From NCBI GenBank assembly GCA_900757865.1, contig CAAEPH010000055.1:62001-126000 (forward strand): a stretch of 64,000 nucleotides of DNA, in the 5' to 3' direction. Below are positions 8,956 through 16,380 of this stretch, in pieces. The notes beneath the pieces are model-generated. The model was not told where the DNA came from and ran no database searches. It saw only the letters and a list, made by a program, of their open reading frames with translations. Each line of letters starts with the position of its first letter. The first letter of the stretch is position 1. Source of the DNA: an uncultured Sutterella sp. (GTDB lineage: Bacteria > Pseudomonadota > Gammaproteobacteria > Burkholderiales > Burkholderiaceae_F). The translations under genes and the position numbers were made by a program.

Positions 8956-9882
8956 TTAGGCACAGACGCCAGGTTCTCCCTTGGACCCTTCTTGAACGGG
9001 CTGTGTCGAGAAAAGCGTCTCAACATCAATGGGGTCAAAGGAGCGCACTTTGCCACAGAAATGACACGTCACCGTGATCGCACCTTCTTCTTTGACAATC
9101 GCTTGTGCTTCGTCTTTGCCAAGCGAGCGAATCATGCTCTTGACGGCTTCATCGCTACAGCGACACTTGAAAGTGGGAGTCGCTTCAAGCAAAACCCGAG
9201 GCGACTCTTCCCAGAAAAGGCGACGATTGATCTCTTCGGGGCTCAAAGTCAAAAGTTCTTCGCTCTTGACCGTATTCAGGAACATTTTCAGGCGATCAAA
9301 CGCGGTTTCATCGTAGTCATCGGGTAACTTCTGCCCACCGAGCGTCGGTAACTTCTGTAACAAAATGCCAGCAGCGCGTTTGTCGTCTGAGGTGAGCACC
9401 ATTTGCGTAGGAACTTGTTCACTCTTTTCAAAATAGTGTTCCATGACTTGAGCAAAAGTATCCCCTTCCAAGGATACCACGCCCTGATACGGAGGCACAC
9501 CTTGTGGGCGATCATTGGGATCCAAAATCAACGCACAACGCCCTTTGCCGTTTTCATTAATCAGCGCTTTCATTTGTGCGTTGGGGTCACAATCTTTTTT
9601 GTGTTCACGCAAGGTCACCGACAGACGGTAGGTCAAGTCCGATTGCACTTCCACGATGAGCAACTTCACCGGGCCATCGCCTTCAATTTGCAAAATGACG
9701 GTACCGTCGTAGGAGATGGCCGCAGCAGAGAGCAGGGCCGCGGCAGTCACTTCGCCCGCGAGGCGTTGCACAGCTAAAGGCAAATGTTGATGTTCAATGG
9801 CGGAAAGAAAAGAGTCTTCAACCACCACCGTTTCTCCACGCGCATTGGCTTGGGAGAAAAGTAATTTTTGTAAGCTATCCAT
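8956..9882 (-). CDS. hslO: Hsp33 redox-regulated holdase chaperone
   Basis: Cytoplasmic chaperone activated by oxidative unfolding. The 308-residue protein ends with the zinc/redox switch CxC-X30-CxxC (C240, C242, C273, C276), with one more Cys two residues from the C-terminus. I chose the ATG at 9882, where MDSLQKLLF matches the family N-terminus and an AAAGGACC ribosome site precedes it; the frame stays open another 45 residues upstream, but those are not conserved. Convergent with ftsB. No partner gene is adjacent. Confidence 0.96.
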   Translation of the reverse strand: MDSLQKLLFSQANARGETVVVEDSFLSAIEHQHLPLAVQRLAGEVTAAALLSAAAISYDGTVILQIEGDGPVKLLIVEVQSDLTYRLSVTLREHKKDCDPNAQMKALINENGKGRCALILDPNDRPQGVPPYQGVVSLEGDTFAQVMEHYFEKSEQVPTQMVLTSDDKRAAGILLQKLPTLGGQKLPDDYDETAFDRLKMFLNTVKSEELLTLSPEEINRRLFWEESPRVLLEATPTFKCRCSDEAVKSMIRSLGKDEAQAIVKEEGAITVTCHFCGKVRSFDPIDVETLFSTQPVQEGSKGEPGVCA

Positions 9883-10172
9883 AATGATGGTCCTTTTTTG
9901 CCGAGCCCTGTGCGTAACACAACATGGGCTGGGCTGTTTTCTAAATGGGTCAGAGACTGTATGCGTGACCAGACCGACGAGCGTACCATTGGCTCGTCTC
10001 CAACGTGCTTTATTCACTGCACCATGGGGCTAAAAGCAGAACTGCGTTGATGGGGCCGCACCGTGTGAGGTGAAGCATAGGGCGCGAAAAAGAAGAAATG
10101 GGTCTCTAGAAGAGATTACCTATGAGCGCGAATTGGGTCGCTTTAACGGTATGGTCATACAGCAGACGGGCA

Positions 10173-10178
10173 TATAAT
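10173..10178 (+). promoter_or_regulatory. Candidate -10 element for the PHP-domain gene
   Basis: A perfect TATAAT lies 15 bases before the first ATG (10193) and 42 bases before the second in-frame ATG (10220). The very short leader to 10193 slightly favours translation from 10220. No convincing -35 is seen. Confidence 0.4.
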
Positions 10179-10192
10179 AACAGCTCCTTGGT

Positions 10193-11062
10193 ATGAAAGA
10201 TGTAACCCAATTTATCCCGATGAAAATTGACCTTCATATGCATTCCACCGTCTCTGACGGTCGTTTGTCGCCCAAAGACGTGATGACGCTTGCTCATGAA
10301 AATGGGGTTCAGGTGGTGTCCTTGACCGATCATGACACCATGGATGGTACCCATTTGGCTCAACGCACTGCCGAGAGCTTAGGGATGCATTTCATTCCTG
10401 GGGTTGAAGTTTCAACCCAGTGGGGAGGACGCGTGATTCATGTCGTGGGGTTAGGGATGGACGCCGAAAGCGCGGTTGTGGAAAATTTTTTCCGCGATGT
10501 TTGTCTCAAACGCGATCGTCGTGGTCGTGCAATTGGTGAGAAGTTGGAAGCGCTATTAGGCATCAAAGACGCGTATACCAAGGCGTTGGCGCTCGCTGAT
10601 AATAAGGACAATTTATCGCGAACCCATTTTGCTCGAATGCTTTTTGAAGAGGGATATGTGAAAACCTATCAAGAGGCCTTTGATCGTTTTCTGTCGAGCT
10701 CGAAGCCGTGCTGCGTCAATATCGATTGGCCTACCTTGGCCGAGGTGGTGGAACTTATTCACGGCGCAGGCGGCGTTGCCGTTGTGGCGCATCCAGGGCG
10801 CTACCTCTACCGCGAAGAGTGGATGCGAGAAGCCTTGATGAATGATTTCAAGGCGTTAGGGGGAGATGCCATCGAAGTGATTTCGGGCTCGCAGTCGAGC
10901 GAAGAAAATCTCTATTGGGCTCAAGTTTGCCGTCAAATGGGATTCCTAGCGAGTTGTGGCTCCGACTTTCATAGCCTTTCAGGCTCACGGCCGATGCCGG
11001 GCTGTCAAGGGCAACTCCCTCAAGATTTGGTCCCTGTGTGGCGCATTCTCAAGTGGAATTAA
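10193..11062 (+). CDS. PHP-domain phosphoesterase, RNase AM / TrpH (YciV) type
   Basis: The 289-residue protein has the PHP metal-site motifs DLHMHSTVSDG near the N-terminus, SLTDHDT, PGVEVS, VVAHPGR and the C-terminal CGSDFHS. This is the YciV/RNase AM group; the E. coli member is a 5'-3' exonuclease trimming rRNA 5' ends. The exact activity here is inferred from family only. The start is ambiguous: ATG 10193 gives 289 aa, ATG 10220 (MKIDLHMHST) gives 280 aa and suits the -10 position better. In many betaproteobacteria a YciO/Sua5-type gene sits between this gene and the M50 protease; here it is absent. Confidence 0.85.
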   Translation: MKDVTQFIPMKIDLHMHSTVSDGRLSPKDVMTLAHENGVQVVSLTDHDTMDGTHLAQRTAESLGMHFIPGVEVSTQWGGRVIHVVGLGMDAESAVVENFFRDVCLKRDRRGRAIGEKLEALLGIKDAYTKALALADNKDNLSRTHFARMLFEEGYVKTYQEAFDRFLSSSKPCCVNIDWPTLAEVVELIHGAGGVAVVAHPGRYLYREEWMREALMNDFKALGGDAIEVISGSQSSEENLYWAQVCRQMGFLASCGSDFHSLSGSRPMPGCQGQLPQDLVPVWRILKWN

Positions 11063-11181
11063 TCGTTACGGTGCGTACATTCCGTCACGTTTTTTTCAGA
11101 GCTTGGCTGTTTCAGTAGTGCCAAACTCGAGTATCTTCACGTTCTGTCTTTTGTCATTATTGTCCTCAAAAGGAAGTCTTG

Positions 11182-11841
11182 ATGCAGGTTATGCAACTCG
11201 CGGAACTGCTCTTTACAAGTGCCATTCCCCTTATTTTCGCGATTACCGTACATGAAGTGGCCCACGGCTGGGTGTCCTATAAGTTTGGTGACCCAACCGC
11301 AAAGATGATGGGGCGTCTCACTTTGAATCCGATCCCCCATGTGGACCTGGTGGGCACCATTTTGTTGCCGTTAGGGTTGTTGGTGCTGAGCTGGGCAACG
11401 GGTGGTTTTATGCCGATTATTGGTTGGGCTAAACCCGTGCCAGTGGATGCACGTTACTATCGCAATAACTGGCGTGCCAAATTAGCGATGGTGTCGGTCG
11501 CGGGACCGCTATCGAATTTGATTCAAGCGGCAATTTGGGTCATTTTGTTTAAAGTCGCTTTTATGTCGGGGTTCACCGAATCGACAACGCTTTTACACAT
11601 GATTCAAAATGGGGTGATGTATAACCTCATGTTGATGGCGTTTAACCTCATCCCGGTGCCACCCCTTGATGGAGGGCATTTCCTGGAAAACATCATGCCC
11701 CTCAAATGGGCGAGCGTCTACGGACAACTTGAGCGTTACGGCTTTTTGATCGTGATGCTCCTGCTGATGTCGGGTGTGGCGAGCTATGTGGTTTGGCCCA
11801 TTTATCAGGCCGGCGAAGCTATTTTGAATTTGCTTCTTTAG
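11182..11841 (+). CDS. Site-2-protease-like membrane metalloprotease (peptidase M50)
   Basis: A 219-residue intramembrane protein with the zinc motif HEVAH at residues 24-28 and the second metal-site motif NLIPVPPLDGGH around 153-164. There are five to six predicted membrane helices and no PDZ domain, which separates it from RseP. This compact S2P family is widespread in bacteria and its substrates are mostly unknown. I start at ATG 11182, seven bases after an AAAGGAAG ribosome site; an adjacent TTG at 11179 is less likely. It follows the PHP gene by about 120 bases, a common betaproteobacterial pairing. Confidence 0.88.
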   Translation: MQVMQLAELLFTSAIPLIFAITVHEVAHGWVSYKFGDPTAKMMGRLTLNPIPHVDLVGTILLPLGLLVLSWATGGFMPIIGWAKPVPVDARYYRNNWRAKLAMVSVAGPLSNLIQAAIWVILFKVAFMSGFTESTTLLHMIQNGVMYNLMLMAFNLIPVPPLDGGHFLENIMPLKWASVYGQLERYGFLIVMLLLMSGVASYVVWPIYQAGEAILNLLL

Positions 11842-11900
11842 TCGCGCTAGTGTTTGTGCGTTTTGCATCAACGCGTGATACGAAAAAAAAGGAATCCCCT

Positions 11901-12479
11901 ATGTCAACACCAACGTCTAACTGCCGTTGTCCAGCCATGACAACCCCCTCGGCTTGGGTAACGCGATTTGCGCCACTTATTCCAAAGACAGCACCCGTGC
12001 TTGATGTGGCTTGTGGAGAAGGGCGCCACAGCGCCTGGTTCCTACTTCAGGGATGGTCGGTGCTCTCGGTGGACTTGGATGTCAGTGCACTGGAGCCTTT
12101 GGTGGGTACGCCAGGGCTCACCGTAGAGGCTCGCGATCTTGAGGCGGAGCCGTGGCCTTGGCCCGCAGAATCGTTTGCGGGTATCGTGGTCACCAACTAT
12201 CTATTCCGCGATCACTTTATGCACTATTGGGAGAGTTTGATTCCCGGTGGTATTTTGATCATGGAAACCTTCTTGCGAGCCAACAAAACCATTTGGGGAC
12301 GTCCTCAGCGTGAGTCTCACTCACTCGAAGAAAATGAGTTGATCCGCTGGGTTCCTCAGCAAGCGCGCATTGTGGCCTTTGAGCAAGGGTTAACCCAACG
12401 GGATTTGGCTGTGGCTCGTCTCGTGATTGCTAAGCCAAGCGCTGTGGAGCCACTGGTTTACCCACTCTCGGCGGGCTAA
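11901..12479 (+). CDS. Class I SAM-dependent methyltransferase
   Basis: A 192-residue cytoplasmic methyltransferase of unknown substrate. Motif I is VLDVACGEG at residues 33-41, followed by the acidic end of strand 2 (VDLD), the ARDLE block that packs on adenine, and IVVTNYLFR as motif IV. The ATG at 11901 has an AAAAGGAA ribosome site; the frame extends upstream into the M50 gene without conservation. Two Cys near the N-terminus (C8, C10) are unusual. In Burkholderiales a gene like this often lies beside dapA-bamC; here bamC follows but dapA is missing. Confidence 0.8.
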   Translation: MSTPTSNCRCPAMTTPSAWVTRFAPLIPKTAPVLDVACGEGRHSAWFLLQGWSVLSVDLDVSALEPLVGTPGLTVEARDLEAEPWPWPAESFAGIVVTNYLFRDHFMHYWESLIPGGILIMETFLRANKTIWGRPQRESHSLEENELIRWVPQQARIVAFEQGLTQRDLAVARLVIAKPSAVEPLVYPLSAG

Positions 12480-12644
12480 TTCACTTTTCACAAAGACCAC
12501 GGTCAACGCCGTGAGCGAAGTTTGCTAAAATTTCCCAATTATGGTTGTAAACGACACACGCCAACCTGGTTTTAAAAGCGTGGGCGAGTCGGTCTCACTC
12601 GTGAGTCACAACAGAGAGAGTAATTTGTTTAAAAAGGACAATTC

Positions 12645-13805
12645 ATGAACAAGCGATATCTGTGCGCAGCGCTGTGCCCAGTTTTGGTGGCTTTGAGTGG
12701 CTGCTCCATTCTTGGTGCTAACTTCACCGACGAAAAAGTTCAGTACGATGCGGCACAGTCTCGCACCAATTTGGAAATTCCTCCAGATTTAGCGCCCATT
12801 CCCAAAAATGATCGTTTTGATATCCCAGGCCGCCGTGGTACCGTGAGTGCGAATGTGGAGGCTCAACGCAATGCTCAAGAGCAAGCGAAAACGGGTGTCA
12901 AGGTTGCCGAAAATCACATTGTGCAACGTACGACTCTCTCGAAGATTGTTCGCGATGGCCAAACACAGTGGTTGAGTGTGAATGTGCCTGCTGATAAGCT
13001 TTGGCCGGTGGTTCAAGATTTCTGGGGTACCGTGGGCTTGAGCCTTGCTCGTCAAGACGCCAAGACCGGTTACATGGAAACGGGTTGGGCCGAAAACAAG
13101 GCTAAATTGCCTCAGGACATCATTCGTGCCACGCTCGGTAAAGTGATTGACTTTGCCTACTCCACTGGTGAACGTGACCAGTACCGTTGCCGTTTAGAAC
13201 GTCAAGATGACGGCACGACAAACATCTACATCACCCATCGCTCAATGGTTGAAGTGCTCACCGGTGCAGACAAAGAATCGTCTCGTTGGCAGGCTGGTCC
13301 AAGCGATCCGTTGATGGAATCGGAAATGCTTCAACGCTTAGCGGTACAGATTGAAAACGAGTTCCGCCCGGATCAGAAACCGATTGAAGTGGCTGATGTC
13401 AAGACGGAAGATGTGACCCCACAGCAAGCCTTGAGCGAACCCGTTAAGGATGCCGCGGGTCAGATGGTGGCCGTGGACATTCACGAGCCCTATGACCGTG
13501 CTTGGCGTACCGTGGGTCTCTTAGTGGATCGTATGGGCTTTGAATTGGTGGATCGTGATCGTTCAGCGGGCTACTATTTGGTTCGCTACTTGGATCCGAA
13601 GTACGAACAGCAGAAGAAGTCCGAGCGCGGTTTCTTCACCAAGATGTTCAACCAGGATGCCACGATCGAAGCTCCTCAATATCGCTTACAGTTGCAGCCG
13701 CAAGGCGACGATAGTCGATTGACGGTGCTCGGCGGCGACGGTCAAGCCGACACGACGGGTGTGGCGGGTAACATCTTGACCTTGTTGGCTGAACAGCTCC
13801 GCTAA
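12645..13805 (+). CDS. bamC: Outer membrane assembly lipoprotein BamC
   Basis: Accessory lipoprotein of the BAM complex that inserts beta-barrel proteins in the outer membrane. The 386-residue product has a lipobox LSGC with lipidated C20, then the extended BamC N-terminal segment including the LEIPPDLAP motif that binds BamD, and two helix-grip domains (about 110-240 and 270-386). Slightly longer than E. coli BamC (344 aa). The usual upstream partner dapA is not next to it. A strong terminator follows at 13833-13892. Confidence 0.92.
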   Translation: MNKRYLCAALCPVLVALSGCSILGANFTDEKVQYDAAQSRTNLEIPPDLAPIPKNDRFDIPGRRGTVSANVEAQRNAQEQAKTGVKVAENHIVQRTTLSKIVRDGQTQWLSVNVPADKLWPVVQDFWGTVGLSLARQDAKTGYMETGWAENKAKLPQDIIRATLGKVIDFAYSTGERDQYRCRLERQDDGTTNIYITHRSMVEVLTGADKESSRWQAGPSDPLMESEMLQRLAVQIENEFRPDQKPIEVADVKTEDVTPQQALSEPVKDAAGQMVAVDIHEPYDRAWRTVGLLVDRMGFELVDRDRSAGYYLVRYLDPKYEQQKKSERGFFTKMFNQDATIEAPQYRLQLQPQGDDSRLTVLGGDGQADTTGVAGNILTLLAEQLR

Positions 13806-13832
13806 ACGCTGTTAGTTGCTACACAAAAAACG

Positions 13833-13892
13833 CAACCCCGCTAGAAGAAGCCGGTTTTAATCAGCCGCTTTGATCGAGCGGGGTTGTTTTTT
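13833..13892 (+). terminator. Intrinsic terminator of bamC
   Basis: CAACCCCGCT at 13833-13842 pairs perfectly with AGCGGGGTTG at 13877-13886 and is followed by six Ts. The long loop may fold further. Confidence 0.85.
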
Positions 13893-13911
13893 AGTTTGAG
13901 GAGACACCACC

Positions 13912-14295
13912 ATGAGTCAGAATACGTTATTTCCGCTCACCTGGAAAGGACGAGCGACAAGGCAAACGTTCACCCTGACCGTGCTTTTGACCTGGGTGGT
14001 GTGGGGCGTTTTGTTTGCACTCTCTTGGGTGCCTCTTTTCTTGCCTTTTGTTGTATGGCTTGGCATCATTGGTGCGCTCCTTTTTTGGCCACTCATTTGT
14101 GTTAGTATCCAACGCTTGCACGATATTGGTTATCCTGGGGTGGCTGTTTTGGCCTTTTTGATACCAGGTGCTGTGTTTTTTCTTATACCCATACTGATGA
14201 TGTGGCCAGGGCGAGAAGGCGAAAACCGTTTTGGTCCTGATCCTAAGTGGCAGGCAACGATCAATGGGCGCACCGTAGGAGGGCGTCACTCGTGA
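13912..14295 (+). CDS. DUF805 family membrane protein (first of a pair)
   Basis: A 127-residue inner-membrane protein with three to four hydrophobic spans and the DUF805 signature RLHDIGYPG near residue 66. The family has no established function. Its stop codon overlaps the start of a second, diverged DUF805 gene in a GTGA arrangement, so the two are translationally coupled. The C-terminus NRFGPDP motif is typical of the family. Confidence 0.82.
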   Translation: MSQNTLFPLTWKGRATRQTFTLTVLLTWVVWGVLFALSWVPLFLPFVVWLGIIGALLFWPLICVSIQRLHDIGYPGVAVLAFLIPGAVFFLIPILMMWPGREGENRFGPDPKWQATINGRTVGGRHS

Positions 14296-14678
14296 GCGGT
14301 TGGACGTGGCTGGGGCAACACCTTTATGACGCCTATAATCCGCAAAGTAAGCAGTCGCGTTGGGGTTATTTCAAGACCCTATGCGTCGTGGTTTTGTTAG
14401 CTTTATCTGGCTATACTCTGGCGATGGCGCTGGCGGATTGGGACGCTATTTCTGACGAGACCATCCTTTGGATTGCTCGCTATCCTGAACCGCTTTGCGT
14501 TAATGCACTTCTGTGTTACATGATCGCAGCGACGGCTCGGCGACTTCACGATATGGGCTGGAGCGGTGCGCCAGCGTTGCTTTTGTGTTTGCCTGAACCC
14601 TGGTTGGTGATTGTACCACTAGCGCTTCTTTGGCCGAGTGCTTCGAGCGAGCAGTTAATATCGGATAACAAGCATTAA
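14292..14678 (+). CDS. DUF805-like membrane protein (second of a pair)
   Basis: A 128-residue membrane protein carrying RLHDMGWSG, the DUF805 signature, near residue 92. I chose the GTG at 14292: it overlaps the previous stop (GTGA) and has an AGGAGGG ribosome site a few bases upstream. The N-terminal half is only distantly like its neighbour, so this is an old duplication or a two-component membrane complex (inference). It is followed 20 bases later by an FKBP isomerase gene. Confidence 0.78.
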   Translation: MSGWTWLGQHLYDAYNPQSKQSRWGYFKTLCVVVLLALSGYTLAMALADWDAISDETILWIARYPEPLCVNALLCYMIAATARRLHDMGWSGAPALLLCLPEPWLVIVPLALLWPSASSEQLISDNKH

Positions 14679-14698
14679 ATGTTGAGGAGAATGACACG

Positions 14699-15331
14699 AT
14701 GTCATTAGCTGTCGAGAAAGATCGTCTGGTTACGCTTCATGTGCGTATGGCGGATATGAGTGGCAAGATTCTTGACGAGACGGGGCCAGAAGGTTTGACG
14801 TATTGGCACGGTCACGGCGATATTTTGCCCAAATTGGAAGAGCGTCTTGAAGGACGTTTCCAGGGCGAGGGCTTTTTTGTGAAGCTCGAACCTGAGGAAG
14901 CCTTTGGTGAATATGATCCCGAGGCCATGAAGATGGTGCCTGTGGAGAAGCTCGGAGAGCCCGAGGTGATCGTGCCAGGGTTGAGCTTTGAAACCATCCC
15001 GGGTGAACAGCCCGATGGACGACTTTGGCGCATTACCGACGTGGCCGAAGGTGTGGCTGTGCTCGAAGCAAATCATCCGCTCGCAGGGATTGCCCTTCAG
15101 TTTGAAATTCGCGTTCTCAAAGTGGAAGAGGTTGATGATCCTGAGGCCTTTGATAGTGAAACCGTGGTGCCGAGTTTTCTGACGCTCGCTGATAAGCTCG
15201 TGAGTGAAGACGATGACGATAGCGATGATGGTGACGAAGAGGCTCGTCTGGACGCGCAACTCGCTCAGGCCGAGCGTGGTGAAGACTCGCCCATGAACAA
15301 AATGGCACGTCCACCACGGATTCTTCGTTAG
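14699..15331 (+). CDS. FKBP-type peptidyl-prolyl isomerase, SlyD-like
   Basis: A 210-residue cytoplasmic isomerase/chaperone. The split FKBP domain (residues about 8-140) contains an inserted IF domain, as in SlyD and FkpB: the FKBP part shows GPEGLTYWHGHGDILPKLEERLEG, discontinuously conserved, and EEAFGEYD. E. coli SlyD ends in a His/Cys-rich nickel-binding tail; here the tail instead is strongly acidic (EDDDDSDDGDEE) and then basic, with no metal-ligand cluster. It is downstream of the DUF805 pair and convergent with gluQRS. A GAGGAGA ribosome site sits nine bases before the ATG. Confidence 0.85.
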   Translation: MSLAVEKDRLVTLHVRMADMSGKILDETGPEGLTYWHGHGDILPKLEERLEGRFQGEGFFVKLEPEEAFGEYDPEAMKMVPVEKLGEPEVIVPGLSFETIPGEQPDGRLWRITDVAEGVAVLEANHPLAGIALQFEIRVLKVEEVDDPEAFDSETVVPSFLTLADKLVSEDDDDSDDGDEEARLDAQLAQAERGEDSPMNKMARPPRILR

Positions 15332-15370
15332 TTTTTTAATTCGCGCAAGGCAAAGCTTTGCCTTGAAGCG

Positions 15371-16252
15371 TTAATCGATTGGAAGCCCGTCGATAAAGCG
15401 GGCCTTCCATATCGGGACAGCGGCTTTCCAGAAAGCTTGACGCGAGTCAGCCCCAAGATGAGGAAAGCCTAAGTGTTGCCACGCAGCTTCCATTTCGTCA
15501 TCGAGTCGATCTGGGTTAAGTGCGCGTGCACCGCTTTGTTTGGAGAGCTTTTCCCCATCGGCATTGAGAACGAGGGGTAAATGTAAGTAGCCAGGCGCAG
15601 GGACGCCAAGTGCCTCCCATAAGAGTAATTGTCGGGCTGTGTTATCAATCAGATCGGCTCCTCGAACGATGTCCGTCACCCCTTGAAAGGCGTCATCCAC
15701 CACCACCGCAAGTTGGTAAGCCCAAAGACCATCTGCGCGTTTCAAAATAAAGTCACCCACTTCGCTTTCCACTCTTTGCGTTTGAGGACCGTAGCGTCGA
15801 TCGGTCCAGGTGACGGGGCGATTGTGTGTCAGAAAGCGAATGGAGCGTGTAGCGCGTCCTGGGTGACCGTGGCGACAAGTGCCAGGGTAGACGTTGGGAG
15901 GAAGTCCTCTTGCTTGGGCTGCTTCGGCAATCTCTTTACGTGTACACGCGCAGCCGTAGGCTAAGCCTTGTTCGAACAAGTGATCGAGGGCGGCTTGATA
16001 CGCGTCGTAGCGGTCGTGCTGCCAGAGAACGGGCTCATCGCTTTCCAGTCCAAGCTCGTGGAGCGTATGAAGAATGTGCTCGCCAGCCCACAGTAAATCG
16101 CGAGGGGGATCAATGTCTTCTATGCGGACAAGCCACATTCCGTTATGCGCTCGAGCATCCAGATAACTCCCCATCGCAGCCACTAGACTACCGGCGTGCA
16201 GCGCTCCGGTTGGGGAAGGGGCAAATCGCCCGCGGTAAACGTGCTCTGACAT
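15371..16252 (-). CDS. gluQ: Glutamyl-Q tRNA(Asp) synthetase
   Basis: Transfers glutamate to queuosine at position 34 of tRNA-Asp; a truncated paralogue of GluRS without the anticodon-binding domain. The 293-residue length fits. Class I synthetase motifs are HAGS at residues 19-22 (HIGH equivalent) and KLSKQ (KMSKS equivalent). The zinc knuckle CxC..Y..C (GCACTRKE, YPGTC) is present. Its target, tRNA-Asp, is encoded in three identical copies 33 kb away in this window. It is downstream of rne on the same strand but separated by a terminator. Confidence 0.95.
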   Translation of the reverse strand: MSEHVYRGRFAPSPTGALHAGSLVAAMGSYLDARAHNGMWLVRIEDIDPPRDLLWAGEHILHTLHELGLESDEPVLWQHDRYDAYQAALDHLFEQGLAYGCACTRKEIAEAAQARGLPPNVYPGTCRHGHPGRATRSIRFLTHNRPVTWTDRRYGPQTQRVESEVGDFILKRADGLWAYQLAVVVDDAFQGVTDIVRGADLIDNTARQLLLWEALGVPAPGYLHLPLVLNADGEKLSKQSGARALNPDRLDDEMEAAWQHLGFPHLGADSRQAFWKAAVPIWKARFIDGLPID

Positions 16253-16273
16253 TTCTTGAACAAACCATAGAGA

Positions 16274-16309
16274 AGAAAAAGCCGATCGCTTTAAGGACCG
16301 ATCGGCTTT
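16274..16309 (-). terminator. Intrinsic terminator downstream of rne
   Basis: On the minus strand AAAGCCGATCG pairs with CGATCGGCTTT and continues into TTCTTCT. A second perfect 9-bp inverted repeat (GAGCGTTAA at 16331-16339 with 16356-16364) lies between this and the rne stop and may help protect the transcript end. Confidence 0.8.
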
Positions 16310-16380
16310 GAATCAACCCGATTGAGAGGAGAGCGTTAATCGAGGGTCTTTTCTTTTAACGCTCCACTCTTTTCGGTCTT

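Noticed and set aside
15335..15366. Palindrome AAGGCAAAGCTTTGCCTT between the FKBP gene and gluQRS considered as a terminator
   Set aside because: Good symmetry, but neither strand has a T tract directly after the stem, so I did not list it as a terminator.
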